Source: an uncultured Oscillospiraceae bacterium (GTDB taxonomy: Bacteria; Bacillota; Clostridia; Oscillospirales; Oscillospiraceae). From it: a stretch of DNA of 34,014 nt. Below are positions 22,843 through 30,501 of the stretch, one piece after another. Position numbers and translations under genes: made by a program. Under the pieces are notes generated by a model, which saw only the letters and a list, made by a program, of their open reading frames with translations, was not told the origin of the DNA and made no database searches. Position 1 is the first letter of the stretch, and each line of letters opens with the position of its first letter. The stretch is taken from the NCBI GenBank assembly GCA_947629245.1, contig CANRDC010000025.1:1-34014 (forward strand), written 5' to 3'.

Positions 22843-23556
22843 TCAATCGACCTGTGTTCCGATCTTCTCTCCGCAGACCACCCGGTGGATGTTCTCCGGC
22901 GGGTCCAGGGCGAAGATCATGGTGGGGATGGCGTTGTCACGCAAAAGACTGGCGGCGGCGGCGTCGATGACCCGCAGGTCCTTGGCCAGGATCTCCCCGT
23001 AGCCGATGTGGTCCAGCCGCCTGGCGGCGGGGTCGGTCCTAGGGTCGGAGGTATAGACCCCGTCGATGTTTTTCGCCATGAGCAGGGCCTCCGCGCCGAT
23101 CTCCGCCGCCTTCAGGGCCGCGGCGGAATCGGTGGAGAAATAGGGGTTGCCGCTGCCGGCGGCGAACAGCACCACCCGGCCCAGCCGCAGATGGCGCATG
23201 GCACGGCCATAGGAATAGGGCTCCGCCACCCGGGGCATATCCAGCATGGTCATCACCCGGGCGGACACATCCTCCTGCTCCAGCACCTCGCACATGGCCA
23301 GACTGTTCATGACCGTGGCCAGCATGCCCATCATGTCGGCCCGGGAGCGCTCCATCTTGCCGCCGCCATCCTTGGCACCCCGCCAGTAGTTGCCGCCGCC
23401 GATGACCACGCCCATCTCCACGCCCATATCCGCGCACGCCTTGATGGCCCTGGCGGCCTTGTGCATCATGTCGAAATCCAGGCCCCGGCCGCTCTCGCCG
23501 CCCAAAGCCTCGCCGCTGAGCTTCAAAAGCACACGACCGTATACAGGTTTGTCCAT
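22843..23556 (-). CDS. pyrH: UMP kinase
   Basis: This 237-residue amino-acid-kinase-fold enzyme phosphorylates UMP to UDP. Motifs: VLLKLSGEALGG near the N-terminus, VVIGGGNYWRGAK, RADMMGMLATVMNSLA, FAAGSGNPYFSTDSAAAL and KNIDGVYTSDPR. The ATG at 23556 follows GGGAGGCG. It is the first gene of the long minus-strand run. rpsB and tsf, often upstream of pyrH, are absent here; instead the divergent spoIIGA gene begins 145 bases away. Confidence 0.97.
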   Translation of the reverse strand: MDKPVYGRVLLKLSGEALGGESGRGLDFDMMHKAARAIKACADMGVEMGVVIGGGNYWRGAKDGGGKMERSRADMMGMLATVMNSLAMCEVLEQEDVSARVMTMLDMPRVAEPYSYGRAMRHLRLGRVVLFAAGSGNPYFSTDSAAALKAAEIGAEALLMAKNIDGVYTSDPRTDPAARRLDHIGYGEILAKDLRVIDAAAASLLRDNAIPTMIFALDPPENIHRVVCGEKIGTQVD

Positions 23557-23585
23557 ACAAGACGCCTCCCGCTTCGTTTTCTTCT

Positions 23586-23614
23586 ATTGTATGGGACAAA
23601 GGTTACATTTTCAA
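23586..23614 (-). promoter_or_regulatory. pyrH promoter P1
   Basis: Minus-strand TTGAAA (23609-23614) and TACAAT (23586-23591) are spaced by 17 bases. The expected start is about 23 bases before the pyrH ATG. Confidence 0.72.
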
Positions 23615-23636
23615 CCACATCTTACGCGCCCTTCAA

Positions 23637-23665
23637 ATTTTATCACAGTCGTCCGCTGATTTCAA
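23637..23665 (-). promoter_or_regulatory. pyrH promoter P2
   Basis: Minus-strand TTGAAA (23660-23665) and TAAAAT (23637-23642) are spaced by 17 bases, forming a tandem promoter 51 bases upstream of P1. Confidence 0.65.
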
Positions 23666-23701
23666 CCGGCTTCGCATGTCCGCAGGACTATCATCATAGC
23701 T

Positions 23702-24514
23702 ATGAAGACGGTGTATCTGGATGAGCTGTTCCTGCTGGACCTCATCATCGACTATTTCCTGCTGCTGGGCACGGCGAAGCTGCTGGCTCTGCCCTACCGG
23801 CGGAGGCGTTTTCTGGCGGGGGCGGCGCTGGGGGCGGCGTGGAGCTGCGCGGCGCTGCTGCCGGGGCTGGGCTGGCTGAAACGCCCTGCCATGCTGCCGG
23901 TACTGGCGGCAGCCATGACCCTGGCGGCCTTTGGGGACCAGCGGCGGCTCTGGCGCTGCTTCGCGGGATTTCTGGGGGTATCCGCCCTGTTCGGCGGGGC
24001 GGTATACGCCGCGGCGCTGCTCCGGGGCGGCGGCATCTCCGGCGGGCCTCTGCTGCGGCTGGATATGCGGGTGCTGGCATTGTCCTTCGCCCTGTGCTGG
24101 GCGGCGGTGAGCCTGCTGTTCAGGGCCAGCGCGAAGCGCGCCGCCCGGCGCATCCTGGACGTGACTGTGGAACGGCAGGGCCGGGCGGTGCGGCTGCGGG
24201 CGCTGGAGGATACGGGAAACCACCTGATGGACCCGGTCACCGGCTGCGCCGCCTTCGTGGCGGAGGCCGGGGCCCTGAGCGGTCTTTTCGAGCCGGTGGA
24301 CGCGCCGCTTCTCCGAGGGCCTCCCGCGGAGGCGGTGCTGCGCATCCCCGGCACCCGGCTCATCCCCTGCCAGGGCGTGGCGGGCGGCCGAAACCTGCTG
24401 CTGGCCTTCCGGCCCGACAGGGTCACCGTGGACGGCGAGGAGCGCCGGGACCTGATCGCCGCCGTGGCCGCCGCGCCCATCGGCACGGACGGTGCCTACG
24501 ACGCCGTGATATGA
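23702..24514 (+). CDS. spoIIGA: Sigma-E processing peptidase SpoIIGA
   Basis: This 270-residue membrane aspartic protease activates pro-sigma-E at the sporulation septum. The N-terminal half holds about five hydrophobic helices from [18 protein letters not shown] onward. The C-terminal domain carries the aspartic-protease signature [14 protein letters not shown], with the catalytic Asp in DTGN. The protein is shorter than the 309-residue B. subtilis form. The ATG at 23702 has no strong ribosome site, as is common for this gene. sigE follows 14 bases later, the conserved pairing that supports the assignment. Confidence 0.96.
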   Translation: MKTVYLDELFLLDLIIDYFLLLGTAKLLALPYRRRRFLAGAALGAAWSCAALLPGLGWLKRPAMLPVLAAAMTLAAFGDQRRLWRCFAGFLGVSALFGGAVYAAALLRGGGISGGPLLRLDMRVLALSFALCWAAVSLLFRASAKRAARRILDVTVERQGRAVRLRALEDTGNHLMDPVTGCAAFVAEAGALSGLFEPVDAPLLRGPPAEAVLRIPGTRLIPCQGVAGGRNLLLAFRPDRVTVDGEERRDLIAAVAAAPIGTDGAYDAVI

Positions 24515-24528
24515 AAGGAGCACAGTAC

Positions 24529-25233
24529 ATGAACAAGCTGAAACTGTTTCTGCTGCAATTGCAGCTGCGGCTGCAGAGCACGCCCCGCATCTTTTACATC
24601 GGCGGCAGCGACGTGCTCCCCCCTCCCCTGGAAAAGGACGAGGAGGAGGCCGCCATCGCCGCTCTGGTCCGGGGGGACCAGGACGCCCGCCAGGCCCTCA
24701 TCGAGCACAATCTGCGGCTGGTGGTCTACATCGCCCGCCGGTTCGAGAACACCGGCGTGAACATCGAGGACCTGATCTCCATCGGTACCATCGGGCTCAT
24801 CAAGGCCATCGGCACCTTCAACCCGGACAAGAAGATCAAGCTGGCCACCTACGCCTCCCGGTGCATCGAAAACGAGATCCTCATGTTCCTGCGCAAGAAG
24901 AGCTCCCACCGGGCGGAGATCTCCATCGACGAGCCGCTGAACACCGACTGGGACGGCAACGAGCTGCTGCTCTCGGACGTGCTGGGCACCGACGGCGAGG
25001 AGGTCATCAAGCCCATCGAGGACGACGTGGAGCGGCAGCTTCTGATGGAGGCGGTGGACCGGCTGGACGAGCGGGAGCGGTCCATCATCCTCATGCGCTT
25101 CGGTCTGGAGGGCTACGAGGAGCTGACGCAGAAGGAGGTAGCGGACCTTTTAGGCATCTCCCAGAGCTACATCAGCCGCCTGGAAAAGCGCATCATCCTC
25201 CGGCTCCGCCGGGAGCTGATACGCCAGATGTGA
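24529..25233 (+). CDS. sigE: RNA polymerase sporulation sigma factor sigma-E (pro-form)
   Basis: This 234-residue early mother-cell sigma factor is made as an inactive precursor. The hydrophobic, basic pro-peptide [15 protein letters not shown] is followed by [13 protein letters not shown], matching the known processing region (YIGGSEALPPPL in B. subtilis), so SpoIIGA should cut near here. Region 2 shows [30 protein letters not shown] and [16 protein letters not shown]; region 4 shows [20 protein letters not shown]. The ATG at 24529 follows AAAGGAG by 8 bases. Confidence 0.97.
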   Translation: MNKLKLFLLQLQLRLQSTPRIFYIGGSDVLPPPLEKDEEEAAIAALVRGDQDARQALIEHNLRLVVYIARRFENTGVNIEDLISIGTIGLIKAIGTFNPDKKIKLATYASRCIENEILMFLRKKSSHRAEISIDEPLNTDWDGNELLLSDVLGTDGEEVIKPIEDDVERQLLMEAVDRLDERERSIILMRFGLEGYEELTQKEVADLLGISQSYISRLEKRIILRLRRELIRQM

Positions 25234-25260
25234 CCATAGGCCCGTTCCCCGACAAGCGCG

Positions 25261-25290
25261 GCGGCCGCCTGACGAATGTCAGGCGGCCGC
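25261..25290. terminator. Bidirectional terminator between sigE and the LTA-synthase-like gene
   Basis: GCGGCCGCCTGA (25261-25272) pairs perfectly with TCAGGCGGCCGC (25279-25290), loop CGAATG. It sits between two convergent stops, 27 bases after sigE and 4 before the opposite gene's stop codon. Confidence 0.78.
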
Positions 25291-25294
25291 TTCA

Positions 25295-27295
25295 TCACAT
25301 GCCCTGGAACAGGTAGCCGTAGTAGTCGGACGCCAGCACGCCGCTGCAAAAGCTGACCTTGTTATGTACGATGGTCTTCATATTCTCCACATAGTTGGGC
25401 GGGAGGGCCACGTCCTCGTCGTTGGGCGTGAACGTGTTCTCCGTGTTGTCGTACTGGCCGTAATCGGTCCTCCAGTTGTAGCTCATGGTGAACGCCAGCG
25501 CGGGCGCGTCGGAGAACACGTCCCGGCCGGGGAATACGCGGGAGTCGAACTCGATGCCGAACAGGTTGTACAGCGTGGGCAGGATGTCCAGGCTGGAGGT
25601 GGGGCTGTCGATGACGACGGGCTCCTCGTCCTCCAGCTCGCCGCACCAGAGGAGCCAGCAGTTGTGGTCCCGCTGGAACGTATTCTCCACGTTGTACCCG
25701 TACAGCTCGGACAGATAGGGCATATCCCCCAGGGCCGCGTTGTCGTCCAGGCCGTAGGGGAAGTGGTCCCCGGTCAGGCAGATGACCGTATCGTCCGCGA
25801 TGCCCTTCTCCTCCAGCGCGCCGATAAGGTAGGTCAGGCCCTCCTCCAGCTCCATGTTGGAGGCCAGATATCCCTTCACCGGCTCGCTGTAGGGCAGATC
25901 GTCCACCTCGTCCTTGTGCTTGTACGCCCAGGCGTTGTCGTCAAAGCCGTAGGGCGTATGGGCGCTGACGGTCATGTAATAGCAGGAAAATGGCTGCCGG
26001 TCGATGTAGGTGGGCACGGTCTTTTCAAACAGGTCCTTGTCGCTGGTGTCCCAGTCCGTCCCCATGATGTCCTCCAGGCCGCAGCCCATGGCCAGGAAGC
26101 CGTCGGAATAGCCCAGGCGGTTATGGGTCTTGTCCCGGTCGTAGAAGGTGGACGTGCCGTTGTGATAGGCCGCCCCCTGATAGCCCTGGGCGGCAAGATA
26201 CTGGGTGATGGCCATATTGTAGGAATGACTGGTCATCTGTTTGAAGGAGTCCAGCCCCCAGTTGGGCAGCAGGCCGAAAAGCTGCTGGAATTCCCCGCCG
26301 GTGGTGCCCGCCGCGGCGAACTGGTAATAGTCGGTGAACTGCACGCCCTTGGTCGCCATCCGATACAGGGTCGGCGTCCGCTCCGGGTCGATGACCTCCT
26401 TCGTGAACGCCTCGGCGGTGATGATGATGAGGTTTTTGCCCTGGAACCGGCCCGTCCACTCGTTTTTCTTAGAGGCCGTCAGGCTGGCCACATACCTGTT
26501 CAGGTCCTTGATCTCGTTGGTGGCGATGCCGAAGGGGTCGTCCAGCGGAAGCTCCATCTGGTTGAGCCCATAATTGACCGGCTCGGCGGTGACCTCCGGG
26601 GTGACCTCCGGCTCCGGGGTGGCCAGCGCCTCGATGATGTCGATATCCTGGAAGGTGGCCCGGCCAAACATCCTCTCCCGCACGTCCAGCTGTACGCCGG
26701 TGAGGAAGCCGAACTGTTCCACGGCGGCGTTGAAGCTGTACTCGTCCCCGTACAGCCGGGACAGCGTAGGCGCCGTGTGGATGACCAGGATGCAGATGAG
26801 GTAGAACGCCGCCGCCCGCGCCGCCGCCATCCCACGGGCCCGGCCGCCGATTGCCGCCGGCGCCGTGCCGCAAAACAGATACAGCCCGCCGGGCAGCAGG
26901 AACATCACGATGCACGCGATGCCCCGGAAGCTGAAGATCAGCCGGAACACCTCGCCAGAAAAGTCCATCGCCACGTCACCGGCCCCGTCTACGATGGCCT
27001 TGATGTTGAAAAAGATCTTGAACGCGCGGTATACAAAGGCCTCCACCCCATAGGGCAGGGCCGTCAGAAGCAGCAAAGCCAGGGTCACGAAGTAATTTGC
27101 CCGGCGGTTTTTGAAGATGGTGCTCAGAAGATACCCGATCCCGCCATAGGCGCAGCAGAACGGGACGATGAGCAAAGTCCTGAGCCGGAATATCCCGCCC
27201 ACCGTAAAGATGCGAAAGACGATCTCATAGTAGATCAGAGCCAGCGGGAAGAGATAGACCTGCGCGTGTAATAGCTTTTTCTCTCTGACGTCCAC
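25295..27295 (-). CDS. LTA synthase family membrane protein (sulfatase fold)
   Basis: This 666-residue protein has about five N-terminal membrane helices and an extracellular alkaline-phosphatase/sulfatase-fold domain from about residue 285. Catalytic features: GKNLIIITAEAFTKEVI (first metal Glu), FAAAGTTGGEF (candidate catalytic Thr near 330, as in LtaS), SAHTPYG, and ICLTGDHFPYG (metal Asp-His). LtaS-type enzymes move glycerol-phosphate to lipoteichoic acid; related proteins modify other envelope polymers. A linker with repeated TPEPEVTPEV lies near residue 225. The start is GTG at 27295, with AAGGAG at a rather long 12 bases. A MITE-like repeat begins 26 bases upstream. Confidence 0.9.
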   Translation of the reverse strand: MDVREKKLLHAQVYLFPLALIYYEIVFRIFTVGGIFRLRTLLIVPFCCAYGGIGYLLSTIFKNRRANYFVTLALLLLTALPYGVEAFVYRAFKIFFNIKAIVDGAGDVAMDFSGEVFRLIFSFRGIACIVMFLLPGGLYLFCGTAPAAIGGRARGMAAARAAAFYLICILVIHTAPTLSRLYGDEYSFNAAVEQFGFLTGVQLDVRERMFGRATFQDIDIIEALATPEPEVTPEVTAEPVNYGLNQMELPLDDPFGIATNEIKDLNRYVASLTASKKNEWTGRFQGKNLIIITAEAFTKEVIDPERTPTLYRMATKGVQFTDYYQFAAAGTTGGEFQQLFGLLPNWGLDSFKQMTSHSYNMAITQYLAAQGYQGAAYHNGTSTFYDRDKTHNRLGYSDGFLAMGCGLEDIMGTDWDTSDKDLFEKTVPTYIDRQPFSCYYMTVSAHTPYGFDDNAWAYKHKDEVDDLPYSEPVKGYLASNMELEEGLTYLIGALEEKGIADDTVICLTGDHFPYGLDDNAALGDMPYLSELYGYNVENTFQRDHNCWLLWCGELEDEEPVVIDSPTSSLDILPTLYNLFGIEFDSRVFPGRDVFSDAPALAFTMSYNWRTDYGQYDNTENTFTPNDEDVALPPNYVENMKTIVHNKVSFCSGVLASDYYGYLFQGM

Positions 27296-27320
27296 GGAAA
27301 ACCGGCGCTCCTTATCATAT

Positions 27321-27519
27321 CCTGATAATGATCATCGCAAGGCGAAAACGAATGTTTTCGCCGCCAAACGACATGTTTGGCAGCAAATGATCCAAGGATC
27401 ATTTGCGCGATGCTCATTGCAATGACTATCTGGCAAAACAGCACAGCTGTTTTGCTTCAGCCGCAAAGCGGCTCGGCGCAACGCCTTACGGCGTTTCGCC
27501 ATCAGATGATCATTATAGG
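27321..27519 (+). mobile_element. MITE-like multi-hairpin repeat, copy 2
   Basis: This 199-bp element has the same orientation and hairpin order as 1810-2006. The terminal inverted repeats share ATAATGATCATC (starting at 27326 on plus; mirrored near 27517). Hairpins: GGCGAAAAC/GTTTTCGCC, CCAAAC/GTTTGG, CAAATGATCC/GGATCATTTG, AAAACAGC/GCTGTTTT, AGCCGC/GCGGCT and GGCG...CGCC arms. Stem sequences are conserved, while loop bases differ (TT in copy 1 and AA in copy 2 in the third hairpin). It takes up half of the 402-base gap between the LTA-synthase-like and dusB genes; the rest holds the dusB promoter and nothing else recognisable. Confidence 0.7.
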
Positions 27520-27637
27520 ATCGGCTGACAGGTCGGTCCGGTTCATATTTTACACAAATCATCTTCTGCCGTCAAATTACAAAAAGGAAAAAAACACGCC
27601 CCGCGGCCGGTCATATCCGCGCTGTTCCGAAAGGAGG

Positions 27638-27666
27638 TTGACACCCCGGTCCGTTGATTATACAAT
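27638..27666 (+). promoter_or_regulatory. Promoter of dusB-sigma-anti-sigma operon
   Basis: A perfect TTGACA (27638-27643) and TACAAT (27661-27666) are spaced by 17 bases, a strong sigma-A promoter. The start would lie about 25 bases before the dusB ATG. Confidence 0.82.
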
Positions 27667-27697
27667 GTACCGGGGCGGACGCGCTCCGGAGGTGAGC

Positions 27698-28666
27698 ATG
27701 AAGATCGGGCAGGTGGAGATCAAAGGCTCCGCGGCGCTGGCGCCCATGGCGGGCGTCACGGACGCGGCCTTCCGCCATATCTGTTATGAGCAGGGCGCGG
27801 CCCTGGCCTGTACGGAGATGGTCTCCAGCCGGGGGCTGGTGTACAACGACCCCAAGACGAAGGAGCTTCTGTACTGTCCCGACGGCGACCGGCCCGTGGC
27901 CGCGCAGATCTTCGGCTCGGACCCGGCCGTCATGGCGGACGCGGCGGGACTTGCTCTGGAGCTTTCCGGCGCGGATATCCTGGATATCAATATGGGCTGC
28001 CCCGTGGGGAAGATCGTAAAAGCCGGGGACGGCTCCGCCCTCATGCGTGACCCGGAAAAGGCCGGACGCATCGTCGAGGCGTGCGTCGCCGCGACGGACA
28101 GGCCCGTGACGGTGAAGTTCCGCAAGGGCTGGGACGGCGGGAACGTGAACGCGGTGGAGTTCGCGAAGGTCTGCGAGCAGGCCGGCGCCGCCGCCGTCAC
28201 CGTCCATGGCCGGACACGGGTGCAGATGTACGCGGGGGCGGCCGACTGGGACGTCATCCGGGACGTAAAGGCGGCGGTATCCATCCCGGTCATCGCCAAC
28301 GGGGACGTGTTCTCCGGCGAGGACGCGGCGCGCATCCTGCGCCGGACCGGGGCGGACATGTGCATGGTGGGCCGGGGCTCGTTCGGGGACCCGTGGATAT
28401 TCGCCCGCATCAACGCCGCCCTGGCGGGGCAGCCGGAACCGGAGCTGCCGCCTCTGGCGTCGCGGATGGACACGGCCCTGCGCCAGTTCGAGCTGGCCTG
28501 CGGCTGGAAGGACCCCTACGTCGCCTCGCTGGAGGCCCGAAAGCAGCTGTGCTGGTATCTGCGGGGCGTGCCCTGGTCCGGGCCTGTCAAGCGGGAGATG
28601 GTGAAGGTCAGCTCCCTGGAGGATATCCGGGCCGTGGTCCGCCTGGCCAAGCGGGAATTGAGGTGA
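27698..28666 (+). CDS. dusB: tRNA-dihydrouridine synthase (DusB type)
   Basis: This 322-residue FMN enzyme reduces uridines in the tRNA D-loop using NADPH. The TIM-barrel motifs are LAPMAGVTDAAFRHIC at the N-terminus, NMGCPVGKIVKAGDGSALM with the catalytic Cys, VHGRTRVQMYAG, IPVIANGDVFSGEDA and MVGRGSFGDPWIF. The ATG at 27698 follows GGAGGTG. Open sequence upstream as far as 27377 runs through the repeat and the promoter and is not coding. The ECF sigma gene starts 4 bases after its stop. Confidence 0.95.
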   Translation: MKIGQVEIKGSAALAPMAGVTDAAFRHICYEQGAALACTEMVSSRGLVYNDPKTKELLYCPDGDRPVAAQIFGSDPAVMADAAGLALELSGADILDINMGCPVGKIVKAGDGSALMRDPEKAGRIVEACVAATDRPVTVKFRKGWDGGNVNAVEFAKVCEQAGAAAVTVHGRTRVQMYAGAADWDVIRDVKAAVSIPVIANGDVFSGEDAARILRRTGADMCMVGRGSFGDPWIFARINAALAGQPEPELPPLASRMDTALRQFELACGWKDPYVASLEARKQLCWYLRGVPWSGPVKREMVKVSSLEDIRAVVRLAKRELR

Positions 28667-28670
28667 CTTC

Positions 28671-29288
28671 ATGACAAGAGAAGAAGAACAGGCCGTCATC
28701 GCGCGGGTGCTGGACGGAGAGACGGAACAGTTCGAGAAGCTGGTAAAGGCCAACGAAAAGGGTGTTTACAACCTTTCCCTGCGGATGCTCGGCGGCGAGC
28801 AGGACGCCCTGGACGCCTCCCAGGAGGCGTTTTTCCGGGCCTTCCGGTCCCTGGACCGGTTCCGGGGCGACAGCAGATTTTCCGTGTGGCTGTACCGGGT
28901 GACCAGCAACGTGTGTCTGGACATGCTGCGCAGGTCCGGCCGCCGCCGGGAGAGCTCTCTTACCGACGAGGACGGCGAAGAGCTGCCTGTGCCGGACGAG
29001 CGCTCCGACCCCCAGCGGGAGCTGGAGGAAAAGGAGCTGCGCCAGGCCGTGCGGCGCAATCTGACCCGTCTGGGGCCCGACTTCCGACAGGCGCTGGTCC
29101 TGCGGGACGTGAACGGCCTCACATACGACGAGATCGCCCAAATCACGGGGCTGGAGCCCGGCACCGTGAAAAGCCGCATTTTCCGGGCCCGGCGAAAGCT
29201 GGCCGCGCTTTTGGCCAAGGACGGGAACTTTTTCGATCATCCCTCGTCGGATAGTACAGCCGGGAAAGGAGGCGGCCGGGATGCGTGA
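28671..29288 (+). CDS. ECF-type RNA polymerase sigma factor
   Basis: This 205-residue sigma factor contains only regions 2 and 4. Region 2: DALDASQEAFFRAFRSLDRF and SVWLYRVTSNVCLDMLRR. A charged linker rich in Asp, Glu and Pro follows. Region 4: LTYDEIAQITGLEPGTVKSR, the -35-binding helix-turn-helix. It resembles SigW/RpoE-like envelope-stress sigma factors. GAGGTGA, overlapping the dusB stop, serves the ATG at 28671. The next gene, overlapping by 8 bases, encodes its likely zinc-finger anti-sigma factor. Confidence 0.94.
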   Translation: MTREEEQAVIARVLDGETEQFEKLVKANEKGVYNLSLRMLGGEQDALDASQEAFFRAFRSLDRFRGDSRFSVWLYRVTSNVCLDMLRRSGRRRESSLTDEDGEELPVPDERSDPQRELEEKELRQAVRRNLTRLGPDFRQALVLRDVNGLTYDEIAQITGLEPGTVKSRIFRARRKLAALLAKDGNFFDHPSSDSTAGKGGGRDA

Positions 29289-30153
29289 GCACGAATATTA
29301 TCAGGAGCTGATGAGCCGCCTGCTGGACGAGAGCCTGACGGCGGAGGAGGAGACCTCCCTGCGGGAGCATATGCGCGTCTGCCCGGACTGTCGGCGTCTG
29401 GGCGCGGCCTTCACCGGCATGACCGCCGCCCTGCGGGAAGATCTGGCCGAGCCGCCCAGAGACCTGGCTCGCGGCGTCATGGAGCGCATCCGCGACGAGG
29501 AGCAGACCGCCGCTCCACGCCGCACAGCGGGCCGTTCCGCCCGGCGGCTCCGGCCATGGATACGGCTGGGCGCGGCGGCCTGTCTGGTCCTGATCGTGAC
29601 CGGCGTCGCCACCTTCGCCCTCCGGGACCGCGCAAAATCCTCCCAGCTGGATACGGCCGATGCCCGCTCCGCGAACACGACCGGGACAGAGGCCCAGGCC
29701 GCCGAGTCCGGAGAGGACAGCGGCGACCTGCCCATGGCCGCGTCCTCAGCGGGCGGCGAGGCGGTCTACGGTCTGGAGGACGCTCCCATGGAGGCCGCCG
29801 GGTCCACGGAGGAAGGCGTCCCGGAGGACGCCGCTCCCGCCGGGGAGCCCGCGCCGGAGCCGTCCCAGGAGCCTCTGCCGGTCTACGACGCGGCCCGGAA
29901 CCGCGTCGGCTCCATCGCCCCGGAAAATATCCCCGCCTTCCAGGCCCTCATCACCGACGAGGGCTGGGCCGAGGGCGAGTATGAATATATGCTGAAGGTG
30001 GAGTACCGCCAAAAGACCTACGCCTTCGCCACGGACGACAGCGGCGGTCTGGTCTGGTGGGAGGAACCCTCCACCCAGCCTCTCCGCTCCCCCGGCACCT
30101 TTGCCCAGCTCCATGAGCTCATCGCCATGGACCCCCCGGCGCTGCCACAATAG
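29281..30153 (+). CDS. Zinc-finger transmembrane anti-sigma factor
   Basis: The protein has 290 residues. The N-terminus has the zf-HC2 anti-sigma motif HMRVCPDC (His30, Cys34, Cys37), followed by a basic stretch, one membrane helix (about residues 93-114, GAAACLVLIVTGVATFAL) and an outside portion. The outside part begins with a long Ala/Glu/Pro/Ser-rich linker and ends in a compact domain of about 85 residues (PVYDAARNRVGSIAPENI onward) that I do not recognise. It should hold the ECF sigma factor at the membrane until a signal triggers proteolysis. The start overlaps the sigma gene by 8 bases. Confidence 0.9.
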   Translation: MREHEYYQELMSRLLDESLTAEEETSLREHMRVCPDCRRLGAAFTGMTAALREDLAEPPRDLARGVMERIRDEEQTAAPRRTAGRSARRLRPWIRLGAAACLVLIVTGVATFALRDRAKSSQLDTADARSANTTGTEAQAAESGEDSGDLPMAASSAGGEAVYGLEDAPMEAAGSTEEGVPEDAAPAGEPAPEPSQEPLPVYDAARNRVGSIAPENIPAFQALITDEGWAEGEYEYMLKVEYRQKTYAFATDDSGGLVWWEEPSTQPLRSPGTFAQLHELIAMDPPALPQ

Positions 30154-30158
30154 AAACC

Positions 30159-30184
30159 GCCCGGCGGACAAATGTCCGCCGGGC
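30159..30184 (+). terminator. Terminator of the dusB operon
   Basis: GCCCGGCGGACA (30159-30170) pairs perfectly with TGTCCGCCGGGC (30173-30184), loop AA, 5 bases after the anti-sigma stop. Confidence 0.75.
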
Positions 30185-30198
30185 ATACATCATTGAAT

Positions 30199-30331
30199 GG
30201 CCCCCTTGTGCAAAGGGGGCTGGCAGCGCGAAGCGCTGACTGGGGGATTGATTAATAGACCAGGCACGTTAGACGCATAACTCTATCAATCAACCCCTCC
30301 GCCTCGCTTCGCTCGGCACCTCCCCTTGGGG
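30199..30331 (+). repeat. Dispersed palindromic repeat, second copy
   Basis: GGCCCCCTTGTGCAAAGGGGGC (in two arms, 30199-30220), then CAGCGC/GCGCTG, GACTGGGGGATTGATTA, a loop, TCAATCAACCCCTCCG and GCCTCGC/GCTCGGC. The order and core words (GGGGGCTG.CAGCGC, GCGCTGACTGGGGGA, CCTCCG.CTCGC) match the element at 22661-22790. It abuts copy B of the structured repeat. The 348-base gap 30154-30501 is entirely terminators and repeats. Confidence 0.7.
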
Positions 30332-30446
30332 TCCCCAAAAGGCACGCCTGCCTTTTGGGGAGAGGAAGAGCCACAACCTACTCAAACCTTGCCGCTTGCG
30401 GCAAGGCGAGACCTAGGGTGTGTGCTCTGACGACAGGGGAGGCCTT
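30332..30446 (+). repeat. Structured repeat, copy B
   Basis: Hairpin 1 (30332-30361) is identical in stem and CGCC loop to copy A. It is followed by GAGGAAGA, an outer stem CACAACCTA (30372-30380) / TAGGGTGTG (30414-30422) with one A-G mismatch, and an inner stem CCTTGCCGC (30387-30395) / GCGGCAAGG (30398-30406), loop TT. Linkers of 6 and 7 bases match copy A exactly, and the tail GACGAC...GAGGCCTT is shared. Confidence 0.75.
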
Positions 30447-30456
30447 CCATAAAGCA

Positions 30457-30482
30457 CCGCCGCGGACAAAAGTCCGCGGCGG
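30457..30482 (-). terminator. Terminator of pyruvate kinase
   Basis: CCGCCGCGGAC (30457-30467) pairs perfectly with GTCCGCGGCGG (30472-30482), loop AAAA, 19 bases past the pyk stop on the minus strand. Confidence 0.75.
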
Positions 30483-30501
30483 ATCAATTATGTAGTTTCG
30501 A

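Noticed and set aside
25364..27271. A 635-codon plus-strand open frame opposite the LTA-synthase-like gene
   Set aside because: It is a shadow of a membrane protein gene with clear catalytic motifs; the translation has no domain-like pattern.
27321..27519. A CRISPR array or CRISPR-like hairpin cluster
   Set aside because: The hairpins differ from each other in sequence, have no unique spacers of constant length, and no cas genes are present.
27377..27697. Upstream extension of the dusB frame
   Set aside because: It would run through the MITE-like repeat and the strong promoter at 27638-27666. The ATG at 27698 has a proper ribosome site and starts the conserved domain.
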